64,000 nt of DNA from Imhoffiella fuscus (GTDB lineage Bacteria; Pseudomonadota; Gammaproteobacteria; Chromatiales; Chromatiaceae), in the NCBI RefSeq assembly GCF_042682685.1, contig NZ_JBHUHX010000040.1, positions 1-64,000 on the forward strand. The letters run 5' to 3'. Made by a program: the position numbers and the translations under genes. Each line of letters opens with the position of its first letter. The first letter of the stretch is position 1. The notes beneath the pieces are model-generated. The model searched no databases, was not told the DNA's origin, and saw only the letters and a program-made list of their open reading frames with translations. Positions 25,184-33,485 of this stretch are shown here, piece after piece.

Positions 25184-26449
25184 TCACCCAAAGATCGCCT
25201 TGAACAGATAGAAGAAGATCGCGGCCAGTATGGCCCCGGCGGGCAGGGTGATGATCCAGGACATGACGATGTTGCCGATGACGCGCATGTCGAGCGCGGC
25301 GATGCCGCGCGAGAGGCCGACGCCCATGACGGCGCCGACGGCGATGTGGGTGGTGGATACGGGCAGTCCGGTCTTGGAGGCGAGCACCACGACGGAGGCG
25401 GCGGCGAGCGTCGCGGAGAATCCGCGCGTTGGGGTCAGCTCGGTGATCTTGGTGCCGATGGTTTGCATCACCCGGTAGCCCATGGTCGCGAGTCCGATGA
25501 CGATACCGATCCCGCCGAGGGTGAGGATCCACAGCGGCAGTCGTGAATGGCTGGCGACCTCGCCGCCATTCTGGATCGCGGAGACGACGGCGGCCATGGG
25601 GCCGATGCCGTTGGCGACATCGTTGGAGCCATGCGCGAAGGCCATGGCGCAGGCGGTGAAGATCATCATGGGGGTGAAGACCTTCTCGACGCTGGCGAAG
25701 TGGAAGTTGCGGTCGGCAGCCGGGTCCATCTGTACCCGGTCGATCAGGAATTTGCCGATGGCCGCCGTCAGCAACCCGATGGCGGTGGCGATGCCGACGC
25801 TCTCCAGGGTCGAGAAGTGCAGATCCAGGTGCTTCAGTCCCTTGAAGAGCGAGACCAGGCTGACGATCCAGCCGACCAGGAAGACGTAGACGGGCCCCCA
25901 GCGTTTGGCCTGCCGGAAGGGGTGCTCGGCGTTGAGGATGAGGTGGCGGATGCTGAGCATCAGAAGCAGGGCGACGACGCCTCCGAGTACGGGCGAGATC
26001 ACCCAGCTTGCCACGATCTGTCCGATCGTGCCCCAGTGGACCGAGTCTATGCCGATCCCCGCGACCGCGAAGCCGACGATGGCGCCGACGATGGAGTGCG
26101 TGGTGGATACCGGCCAGCCGCGTGTGGAGGCGATCATGAGCCAGATGGCAGCAGCCAGGAGTGCGGCCAGCATGCCGTAGATGAGCAACTCTGGATGGCC
26201 GGCCAGGCTGTCGGCGTCGATGATGCCGCTGCGGATGGTGGAGGTGACGTTGCCGCCTGCGATGAAGGCGCCGGCGAATTCGAAAATGGCGGCGATGATA
26301 ATCGCCTGGCGTATGCTGATGGCGCCCGAGCCGACGGAGGTCCCCATGGCGTTGGCGACGTCGTTGGCGCCGATGCCCCAGGTCATGTAGAGGCCGAACA
26401 GAATGGCGAGGATGAGGAAGACGGATCCCCATTCGTTGATGATGTCCAC
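25184..26449 (-). CDS. pit: Low-affinity inorganic phosphate transporter, PiT family
   Basis: Inner-membrane metal-phosphate/H+ symporter, 421 residues. Both PiT signature repeats are visible: GANDVANAMG near residue 30 and AHGSNDVANGIGP in the second half, plus the paired WPVSTTHSIVGA and LPVSTTHIAVGA segments. About ten helices. GTG at 26449 is chosen because GGAG lies just upstream and the first helix starts soon after (INEWGSVFLILAILFG); the frame is open to 26602. Transcribed away from the HBM-HAMP gene. No PhoU-like (DUF47) gene, a frequent partner of pit, is next to it. Confidence 0.92.
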   Translation of the reverse strand: MDIINEWGSVFLILAILFGLYMTWGIGANDVANAMGTSVGSGAISIRQAIIIAAIFEFAGAFIAGGNVTSTIRSGIIDADSLAGHPELLIYGMLAALLAAAIWLMIASTRGWPVSTTHSIVGAIVGFAVAGIGIDSVHWGTIGQIVASWVISPVLGGVVALLLMLSIRHLILNAEHPFRQAKRWGPVYVFLVGWIVSLVSLFKGLKHLDLHFSTLESVGIATAIGLLTAAIGKFLIDRVQMDPAADRNFHFASVEKVFTPMMIFTACAMAFAHGSNDVANGIGPMAAVVSAIQNGGEVASHSRLPLWILTLGGIGIVIGLATMGYRVMQTIGTKITELTPTRGFSATLAAASVVVLASKTGLPVSTTHIAVGAVMGVGLSRGIAALDMRVIGNIVMSWIITLPAGAILAAIFFYLFKAIFG

Positions 26450-26645
26450 TGTATCTCCAGAAAACGGCTGATTCGGACGGAATGTGATGAAAATCGGGGG
26501 CGGCCGAGCGGTTTGGGCGCGCGGCCATGCATGTGAGCGTGTTGGAATGTCCCGCCATGGTCCGCTCGGACGGACCCGGCCTGGCGGGGGATATTTTGTC
26601 AAATAACGGTCACCGGATGGTCATCTTTTTTGCGGGAGGTGGGGC

Positions 26646-28001
26646 GTGAATCGAGTGGCGAGCCGTTTGCGCATCGGCGAGAAGATCGGAATCGGTTTCG
26701 GCGTGGTGCTGATCGTCTTTCTCGGCGTCGTCTGGCACGACCAAGTGGTGCTGCGTTCTTCGCTCGCGGACTACCGTTATCTGACCGAGGTGGTCGGCGC
26801 GCGCCAGACCCATGCCTTCGCCATCGAGAGCCGGCTCGCTCGCATGCGCGGCGCGGCCGACCGCTTTCTCATGACCCGCGATCCGCTTCTGCCCGATGCG
26901 GTGCGCGTCGAGGCAGACGGGATGACGGCGGCGATCGCCGCGCTGGCGCGGATCGATTCGGTCGAGCGGCGCACGGTCGATCTGCTCGGCGCGCTGACGC
27001 AGGAGTTCCGCAGCCGTTTCTCGGCCATCGAGACCGCCTGGCGACGCAAGGGGCTCGACGAGAATTCCGGTTTGCAGGGGGCCTTTCGCGCGAGCGCCCA
27101 TGAGCTTGAGGAACGCGTCGCCCGCGCGCTTCCCGCGTTACAGACCCAGGTGTTGCAGCTACGTCGACGCGAGAAGGACTATCTGCTGCGCGGAGGCGAG
27201 GAGTATGTGCAGATGGTGGAGGGTATCCTCGCCGTGCTGGCCCTCTCGATCGACGCGTCGCCGCTGGAGTCCGGGGCGCGCGCGCACCTGTCGTCACTGG
27301 TTCGGGACTATGGCCGCGACTTCAGCGCCTTGGTCGAGCAGGATCGGCTGATCGGCGCGCTGACCGAGACGATGAACCGTGCCGCCGAGCGTATCACGCC
27401 TCTGGTCGAGGAGACGCTGGCCGAGGCCAATGCGCTGATGGAGCGCAGTTCGACCGAACTTGCGGCGACCTTGGTCGAACGTGCCCGTCTCGATCGCTCG
27501 ATTGCGATCGCCGCGACCCTCTTCGGGGTGATCTTTGCGATGCTGCTCACCCACCGGATCGTGCGGCCCGTGCGCCTCATGGCCGAACTGCTCGATCGTC
27601 TGACCCACGAGAACCCGAGCGAGCGGGTTGCGATTCCGGCCGATCCGCGCGACGAGATCATGGCCATGGCGATCTCGGTGAACACCCTGGCGGATCACAA
27701 ATCGACCTTCGATCGCTGGTGGCGCGACGCGATGCGTGAGGCACTCGCGCTGCGCGACGCCCAGATGGCGGGTTCGGAGATCGAGCGCGACAAGGCCACG
27801 CAGGAGTTGCGCCAGGCGCTCGCCGGCAAGGTCGAGACGTTGAGGGGGCTGCAGGGTCAGTTGTTGCGTGAATGCGAGCGCGTGCTGAAGGCGTCAGCCC
27901 GACTGGAGGGACGGCATGCCGGCCAAGACGAGGACGTCCAGGCGTTACGGCGTGCCGCCGAGACCGTGCGTGAATTGCTGGAGGTGCTGGATACGGCCTG
28001 A
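26646..28001 (+). CDS. HBM-HAMP sensor protein without output domain
   Basis: Membrane receptor-like protein of 451 residues. First helix about 14-32 (IGIGFGVVLIVFLGVVW), a long helical periplasmic region of helical bimodular (HBM) type with the typical RRREKDYLLRGGEEYV stretch, second helix about 283-303, HAMP (RIVRPVRLMAELLDRL) and a cytoplasmic coiled coil (about 350-450). It ends without an MCP signalling, kinase or GGDEF domain. GTG start at 26646 after GGGAGG. It could signal through a separate partner by its coiled coil, or be a truncated chemoreceptor. Convergent with the GGDEF-EAL gene. Confidence 0.7.
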   Translation: MNRVASRLRIGEKIGIGFGVVLIVFLGVVWHDQVVLRSSLADYRYLTEVVGARQTHAFAIESRLARMRGAADRFLMTRDPLLPDAVRVEADGMTAAIAALARIDSVERRTVDLLGALTQEFRSRFSAIETAWRRKGLDENSGLQGAFRASAHELEERVARALPALQTQVLQLRRREKDYLLRGGEEYVQMVEGILAVLALSIDASPLESGARAHLSSLVRDYGRDFSALVEQDRLIGALTETMNRAAERITPLVEETLAEANALMERSSTELAATLVERARLDRSIAIAATLFGVIFAMLLTHRIVRPVRLMAELLDRLTHENPSERVAIPADPRDEIMAMAISVNTLADHKSTFDRWWRDAMREALALRDAQMAGSEIERDKATQELRQALAGKVETLRGLQGQLLRECERVLKASARLEGRHAGQDEDVQALRRAAETVRELLEVLDTA

Positions 28002-28040
28002 TGTCGGTATTGGAGGATAGGGCAGAGGTGGCGGAGGGTT

Positions 28041-28067
28041 CCCGGATTGCGCTGTGCTTCATCCGGG
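28041..28067. terminator. Hairpin between convergent genes (repeat family C)
   Basis: CCCGGAT and ATCCGGG arms with a 13-base loop, in the 73-base gap between two convergent genes. No T-run follows, so it could act as a weak bidirectional terminator or simply be a REP-like element. Related hairpins lie at 36392-36419, 36439-36465 and 40889-40915. Confidence 0.5.
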
Positions 28068-28074
28068 CTACGCC

Positions 28075-30243
28075 TCACTTTTGATCGTTGGATGACGATG
28101 CGTTTGCGGGCTCGCGGGATTGGCCGAAGCGCTCCGGCTCGTGTCCTGTTGCGACATGATCGTGAGCCCAGGACAGGAAGCTGTCGGCTTGCAGCGGCGT
28201 GCTGATCAGATAGCCCTGAACCAGATCGCAGCCCTGTGCGCGCATGGTGTGCCATTGCTCCATGCGTTCGACGCCTTTGGCGACGGTCTGGGTTCCGAGC
28301 TGGCGCGACAGTGCGATGGCGGCGGCGGTGAGGTTGGCGCTGTTGCGGTCGGTGGCGATCTCGCTGATGAGACTCTGGTCGATCTTGAGCGTATCGACCG
28401 CGAAGCGGTGTAGATGGGCCAGCGAGGAGTCGCCGCTTCCGAAGTCGTCGATCGCGAGCCGCACGCCCAGCCGGTGCAGCCGGTCCAGGTCTAGGGTCTT
28501 CTTGTTCTGTTCGGCATGGAGCAGGGTCTGCTCGCTGATCTCGATCTCCAGCGCGTCTGGAGGCAGTTGCGTGGCCTGGAGGATCTCCTCCAGCGTGGTC
28601 AGCAAGTTGGGTTGCGCCAGCTGTCGGGCGGACAGGTTCACCGCCAGACGCAGGCCGGTTAAGCCGTCGGCGCGCCACTTGGTCAGCCGGTTGCAGGATT
28701 CGCCGAAGATCCATTCGGTCAGGCGGGTGATGAGCCCCATGTCCTCCAGGAGCGGGATGAAATCGCTCGGTTGGATGAGTTCCTGCGGATTGCGCCAGCG
28801 CAGCAGTGTCTCGACAGCGATCAGGTCGCCGTTGGCGGCATCCAGCTGCGGCTGGTAATGGAGTTCGAACTCGTGCTGCGTGATCGCTTCGCGCAGCATC
28901 TGTTCCAGGCTCAGCCGCTGCGCGATGGAGGTGCCCAGCTCCGGGCCGAAGAGGCGGTAGGCGTTCTTGCCCTCGCGCTTGGCCTGATACATGGCGTCGT
29001 CGGCGTTGCGCAGCAGGTCTTCGGGTGAGCGGGCGTCTTCGGGGTAGAGTGTGATGCCGATGCTGGCCGAGAGCGTCAGGTCGTGCTCCTGGACCCGATA
29101 GGGCAATTCCAGGGCGGCGAGCAGTTTGATGGCCAGCGCCTCGACGTCTTCGGGGTCCTTCACCCCTTCGGCGATGACGGTGAATTCGTCGCCGCCGAGG
29201 CGCGCGACCGTGTCGCTGGAGCGGACCGTTTCTCGCAAGCGGCGCGCGGCCAGCTTGAGCACCTCGTCGCCGAGTCCGTGCCCGAGCGAGTCGTTGACCG
29301 ATTTGAATCCGTCCAGGTCCAGAAACAGGAGCCCCAGTCGCGTGCCGTTGCGGTCGGCCGCCTGGGTCGCGTGGCGCAGCCGGTCCTGGAAGAGATGACG
29401 GTTGGGCAACCCGGTGAGGGTGTCATAGTTGGCGAGATGCCGCATGCGACGCTGGCTGACCTTGAGTTCCTGGGTCATGGTGTTGAGCGCCAGCGCCAGA
29501 TGGCCGACCTCGTCGTCCGAGCGCACCGGGAGCGCAATGTCGAGGTTGCCGAGGGCGATGCCCTCGGCGGCCGCGATCATTTCCGAGATGGGCTCGCTCG
29601 CCAAACGGGCCAGGCGCCAGATCAGCAGGCTGGTGACGAGCGCCACCAGCAGCGAGGCCAGCCCGACGCCCAGCATCAGTGAGCGCGCGTAGGAGGTCCA
29701 GAGCTTGGTGACCTCCTGGTCCAGCATGGTCAGGGAGGTCTGAAGTGCCACGCCCGAGATTCGGACCGCCGCGTAGCCCGCGATCTGGCCGCCATTGCCG
29801 ATGGTGAAATAGAGTTCGCTGCCGTCGGGTCGCGATTGGAGGATGGGCTGTTGCGGCAAGAGCTCGCTGGGGATGGCGACGATCTGACCGTATCTCGGGT
29901 TGCGTTTGGATCCGTCGGTCAGGATGCGGCGCTCGCTGTCGGCGACGACGAAGGATTGAATCGGAAGCCAGCCCCGGATTTGCTCGATCTCGCGATTGAT
30001 CCCGGAGATGTTCAGTGAGAACAACGGCGGAAAGAGACGCTCGCCGAGATACCCCGCGCTGTTGAGCAGGACGTTCTTCTCGTTCAGGGTCTGGGTTTCT
30101 TCAAAGGCGTTCTGGATGCGTGGTCGAAGGTCGCTCAGCATGCGGTAGGCCAGCCAGCCGGTCAGCGCGAGCATCACGACGAGCAGACCGGCGATCAGGA
30201 GCGTGAAGCTGAGTGCGAGACGACTTCGGATGGTGCGCAGCAT
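28075..30243 (-). CDS. HAMP-GGDEF-EAL cyclic-di-GMP signalling protein
   Basis: Membrane-bound enzyme of 722 residues. N-terminal helix (LALSFTLLIAGLLVVMLALT), periplasmic sensor (about 30-170), second helix, HAMP (LARLASEPISEMIAAAEG), then GGDEF with intact RLGGDEF at 350-354 and an inhibitory-site RSSD five residues before it, and a C-terminal EAL domain. The EAL motif reads ETLLRW, the usual DDFGTGYSSL reads DDFGSGDSSL, and the AEGVE segment reads AKGVE, so phosphodiesterase activity may be weakened; LKIDQSLI and QGYLISTPL are kept. Synthesis of cyclic-di-GMP is the safer prediction. The start lies three bases after the stop of the PhnD-like binding-protein gene. Confidence 0.9.
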   Translation of the reverse strand: MLRTIRSRLALSFTLLIAGLLVVMLALTGWLAYRMLSDLRPRIQNAFEETQTLNEKNVLLNSAGYLGERLFPPLFSLNISGINREIEQIRGWLPIQSFVVADSERRILTDGSKRNPRYGQIVAIPSELLPQQPILQSRPDGSELYFTIGNGGQIAGYAAVRISGVALQTSLTMLDQEVTKLWTSYARSLMLGVGLASLLVALVTSLLIWRLARLASEPISEMIAAAEGIALGNLDIALPVRSDDEVGHLALALNTMTQELKVSQRRMRHLANYDTLTGLPNRHLFQDRLRHATQAADRNGTRLGLLFLDLDGFKSVNDSLGHGLGDEVLKLAARRLRETVRSSDTVARLGGDEFTVIAEGVKDPEDVEALAIKLLAALELPYRVQEHDLTLSASIGITLYPEDARSPEDLLRNADDAMYQAKREGKNAYRLFGPELGTSIAQRLSLEQMLREAITQHEFELHYQPQLDAANGDLIAVETLLRWRNPQELIQPSDFIPLLEDMGLITRLTEWIFGESCNRLTKWRADGLTGLRLAVNLSARQLAQPNLLTTLEEILQATQLPPDALEIEISEQTLLHAEQNKKTLDLDRLHRLGVRLAIDDFGSGDSSLAHLHRFAVDTLKIDQSLISEIATDRNSANLTAAAIALSRQLGTQTVAKGVERMEQWHTMRAQGCDLVQGYLISTPLQADSFLSWAHDHVATGHEPERFGQSREPANASSSNDQK

Positions 30244-30246
30244 GGC

Positions 30247-31179
30247 TCAGTCGTCGTGTGCCGCAAGTGTTTGGCGCCAGTGCTCGATTTGGGCGCGGTC
30301 GGTGTCTGTGAGCGGCTCGATGCGGGTGATATGGGACGCCTTGGCGAGCGCCGCTCGACCGGTCTCGGTGTCGGACATCTCGACCAGTATCCGGGTCGTC
30401 GCGTCCCTGGTTTCGGGCGGGATTCCATCGCGATAGGAGGCGATGTATCGCAGGATGGGCGGCGTGGTGTGGAAGATGCGCAGATCCTTGCGGATGGAGT
30501 CCGGCGTGCGTTTCCAGTCTCCGTCGTTGAATGCGCCGGCCTCGGCCTTGCCGCGCTGCACCCAGTAGGCTTGGTTGAGCTCGGACCCGGCGAAGGCATA
30601 GCTCGACGCCTGTTCCCGGATCGGGTCCGTTTGCGTCGGTATGAGTTCGACGCCAGCGGTCTCGAGCGTGATCAGGGGGATGAAGAAGGCCGAGGTCGAA
30701 CGCTCGGACTCGAAAACGAGGTGTTTGCCGCGCAGGTCGGTCAGCTGTCGAATCGGGCTATCTTTGCGGGCGAAGAACAGGGTGCGGTATTGACGCTGGC
30801 CCTTGCGCCAGACCAGAAGTTCCGGATGGATGCGGTTGGTCTGGCGTTCTAGGGTCAGGGTCGAGATCAGGCTCTCCAGCAGGAGGTCGACTTCTCCGCG
30901 CTCGATTCGCTGGCGCATGTCGGAGAGGTGGGCGGCGATGCCCAGTTTTCCGACCGCGACCTTCTTGGCTTCCAGGCGCTCGGACAGATAACGATGGAAC
31001 GGCTGATATTGCTCCAACGTCAGTTCCGGGTATTCCGGGCGCTCGCTGACCACCCCCATATGGAGTGCCTGCTCGGGCGGGGTCGCCCAGATGGGCGGGG
31101 GCGAGCAAAGACCGAGGCAGAGACCGACGCATGTCGCGACGAGGGTTCGATTCGCGCCTTTTCGGGCGGCTTTATGCAT
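30247..31179 (-). CDS. PhnD-like periplasmic binding protein
   Basis: Phosphate/phosphonate-type substrate-binding protein, 310 residues, with a signal peptide (NRTLVATCVGLCLGLCS, cleavage near IWATP). The fold is recognisable from QALHMGVVSERPEYPE, RGEVDLLLESLISTLTLER, DLRGKHLVFESERSTSAFFIP and YRDGIPPETRDATTRILVEM. No ABC permease or ATPase gene is nearby; instead it is followed three bases later by a GGDEF-EAL gene with a periplasmic domain. A role as ligand-binding sensor that feeds the cyclase is likely by context; the ligand is not known. ATG at 31179 is picked for the signal peptide; 31227 is also in frame. Confidence 0.8.
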   Translation of the reverse strand: MHKAARKGANRTLVATCVGLCLGLCSPPPIWATPPEQALHMGVVSERPEYPELTLEQYQPFHRYLSERLEAKKVAVGKLGIAAHLSDMRQRIERGEVDLLLESLISTLTLERQTNRIHPELLVWRKGQRQYRTLFFARKDSPIRQLTDLRGKHLVFESERSTSAFFIPLITLETAGVELIPTQTDPIREQASSYAFAGSELNQAYWVQRGKAEAGAFNDGDWKRTPDSIRKDLRIFHTTPPILRYIASYRDGIPPETRDATTRILVEMSDTETGRAALAKASHITRIEPLTDTDRAQIEHWRQTLAAHDD

Positions 31180-31303
31180 TGGCGTCACTGATGGGTGTCT
31201 GGCGAGGCGAGGTCTCGGCGGCATCAATCGTCCAAGCGGATAGCGTCGAATCTCGCTCGGCGATCGACATGGCTGGTATCGACAACTGAGGAGGTGTTCG
31301 AAG

Positions 31304-31909
31304 ATGAGATCTTTTTGCTGCGCGCTGATGGTTTCCCTGCTTCCCTTGGCGTCTGCTGTTTCGGCGCAAGCGGAATGGTATGTCGGCTATACGTTCGTGT
31401 ACAGTGAATCGGGAAATAGCTGTGCATTCATGCGTTTCCGCAGTGATTCCTACAGTCTGGAGGAGGCCGACACCGTCTATCGGCTGTTCGCCGACCGTCT
31501 CGCCGATCGGGTCGGGTCCGACGCGACCTTCGCCGACGTCCCTCCGTCCGAGGCGCTCGCCGAGGGCAAGACGGGCGAAGGGATGGCCGCCGAGTTCGTG
31601 TCCCGGGGCGTCGGGGCCTGCGAGGTCGGTGGCAATCCGGTCTCCGGTCTCATCTTCATCAGTAGCTTCGGTTGCGACTATCAGAACGAAGCCCAGATGT
31701 GCATTCGTTCCTATCTCGACGCGGGCGATCGCGATCTGACGGCGCAAGGCATCGGGAACGGTCCGGCCGGGCTAGGCGGCGACTTCGTGAATCGCCAGGT
31801 TTGGGATGCCTCGTCCGATCTGGTCTATGCCGGACAGTCCCAGACTCCCTATGCGCTGGACACGGCTCTGACCCATGCAGCAGCCACGATCTCGCTCGTC
31901 ATGGATTAG
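31304..31909 (+). CDS. Secreted protein of unknown function
   Basis: Not recognised. 201 residues with a signal peptide (FCCALMVSLLPLASAVSAQA, cleavage before EWYVG) and four or five Cys in the mature part (for example GNSCAFMRF, GACEVGG, FGCDYQN, QMCIRSY), which suggests disulfides in the periplasm. Strong ribosome site GAGGAGG (31288-31294). Divergent from the binding-protein/cyclase pair with a 124-base gap, so shared regulation is possible. Confidence 0.65.
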   Translation: MRSFCCALMVSLLPLASAVSAQAEWYVGYTFVYSESGNSCAFMRFRSDSYSLEEADTVYRLFADRLADRVGSDATFADVPPSEALAEGKTGEGMAAEFVSRGVGACEVGGNPVSGLIFISSFGCDYQNEAQMCIRSYLDAGDRDLTAQGIGNGPAGLGGDFVNRQVWDASSDLVYAGQSQTPYALDTALTHAAATISLVMD

Positions 31910-31970
31910 GGCTCGGTTTCGAATGGGCGGCGAGTGGGGATCTGAGGCGGCGCGTCGCTTCAGGCCCCAT

Positions 31971-32369
31971 TCAGGGCAGCTCGCGGACCGCATTCAATCG
32001 CTCGTAATAGCGGGCCTTCAGGACCTCGGGCAGATCGGATTCCTTCGCGCCCGGACAGCCCCCGGCGTCGCGCAGTTCGGCGAGAAAGTCGCGTTCGAGA
32101 CGTTTTTGGGTGGCGCGGTAGCTACGCTCGGGGAAGAGATCGTCCTCGACCCCGAGCACGGTGATGCCGAGCTTGCCGACCATTTCCTTGTTGAGGTTGT
32201 CGGTCTGGCGGCCGGATTGGTCGCCACGGCAACGGGCGTTGTAGAGGTCGAGTTCGGCCGCCGCGGTGACGGCGGAGACCAGTAGTTCTTGGGTCTCCTC
32301 ATTGAGGTTGGGTGCCGAGACGCTCGGGAGCGCCAAACCCGCGAGCAGGATCAGTGCGACCGGTCGCAT
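31971..32369 (-). CDS. Small secreted protein of unknown function
   Basis: Not recognised. About 132 residues with a signal peptide (MRPVALILLAGLALPSVSA) followed by a helical, charged mature part (ELDLYNARCRGDQSGRQT, AELRDAGGCPGAKESD) with two Cys. ATG at 32369 is taken; ATG at 32411 is an alternative that would add a basic n-region. The frame runs further upstream into the SDR gene, which argues against the longest form. Convergent with the secreted protein gene at 31304-31909. Confidence 0.55.
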   Translation of the reverse strand: MRPVALILLAGLALPSVSAPNLNEETQELLVSAVTAAAELDLYNARCRGDQSGRQTDNLNKEMVGKLGITVLGVEDDLFPERSYRATQKRLERDFLAELRDAGGCPGAKESDLPEVLKARYYERLNAVRELP

Positions 32370-32502
32370 GCGTCTCGGTGCCGTCGATTGGGAGTCGAAA
32401 AGGATCCTCATGTTGCTGTTCTCAACCTCGATCGTCGTATCGTCGCCGCGTTTGGTGACGTTCAATCCGCTCCAGCGTTTAAGTGTGTCGTCCATCCTTG
32501 GA

Positions 32503-33216
32503 TCAGCTTCGGCCATAGACTGGGATGGCCGCGCCTGTGATGGCGCGCGATGCGTCCGATACCAGGAAGAGGATGACGTCGGCCAGGGCCTCCAGCGAGA
32601 CCCAGCTGTCGTCATCCAGATCCGGCATGGCGGCGCGATTCTGTGGGGTGTCGAGTGTTCCGGGCAGGACGCAGTTCACCGTGATTCCATCCCGCTTGAG
32701 TTCGTCAGCGAGGCTTTCGGTGAGTGTGACGACGGCCGCCTTCGAGGCGCAGTAGGGGGCCATACCAGCGACGCCTCGGGTCGCGGCTCGCGCCGAGACG
32801 TTGACGATGCGTCCATTCCCCGACGCCAGTAGCGTTGGAATCAGTGCTCGCGTGGTATTGAACACCGTGCGCAGGTTCAGGTCCATCATGAAATCCCAGT
32901 CGGCATCGCTCGTGCTCTGGATGTGCGGTCCCATGGCGAATCCGCCCTGAGCGTTGATTAGCGCATGGATGGAGCCGAAGCGCTTTACGGCCCCCTGGAC
33001 CATCTCGGCGATCTCGTTCGGGTTCAGCAGGTCGGCGACGAAGGTCGCCACCTCGGACTGCGCGGGCAGCCGCTGGCGGGTGGCGGCGAGCGTCGTCGGA
33101 TCGCGCCCGACCAGGGCGAGCCGGGCTCCGCGCTCGGAGAGGGCGCGCGCGAGCACCTGTCCCAGGTTCCCTGTCGCGCCAGTGATGATGAGGGTCTTGC
33201 CGTGCAGGTCTGTCAT
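32503..33216 (-). CDS. Short-chain dehydrogenase/reductase
   Basis: Classical SDR of 237 residues: TLIITGATGNLGQVLARAL (NAD(P)-binding), LINAQGG in place of the usual NNAG, catalytic Ser in IVNVSARAA, and YCASK with catalytic Tyr and Lys. C-terminus IPVYGRS. Substrate cannot be predicted; such enzymes are often annotated as 3-oxoacyl-ACP reductase-like. Divergent from lapB; a 132-base gap separates its 3' end from the small secreted protein gene. Confidence 0.85.
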   Translation of the reverse strand: MTDLHGKTLIITGATGNLGQVLARALSERGARLALVGRDPTTLAATRQRLPAQSEVATFVADLLNPNEIAEMVQGAVKRFGSIHALINAQGGFAMGPHIQSTSDADWDFMMDLNLRTVFNTTRALIPTLLASGNGRIVNVSARAATRGVAGMAPYCASKAAVVTLTESLADELKRDGITVNCVLPGTLDTPQNRAAMPDLDDDSWVSLEALADVILFLVSDASRAITGAAIPVYGRS

Positions 33217-33485
33217 GACGATGGCTTCCTCGGCGAATGGGTGTCGGTCGTGCGTGTCGCGATGGTCTCATTGCGGCCCCTTCCGATCATGCGCGCCTGT
33301 CCTCGGAACGTCGACCGCTTGCAGGGGACCCTGTTCATGCGGCTCGGCCTGCTTGTCTGTATGATTCGGGGTTCGAGCGATTGGTTCGAGGCCGTCGACC
33401 AGACGAGAGGCGAGACGGTGCGGCCGTCTCGGGGGTTCCGGCGTGCGCCGGATGTGTTGAATGCCATGGAGGATGGGGTGAGGAC

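Noticed and set aside
25059..26558. 499-residue His/Arg-rich frame overlapping pit
   Set aside because: Low-complexity shadow in another frame of the same strand; PiT signatures are in the chosen frame.
33217..33485. Expected lapA upstream of lapB
   Set aside because: No frame with two adjacent helices of LapA type was found in the gap.
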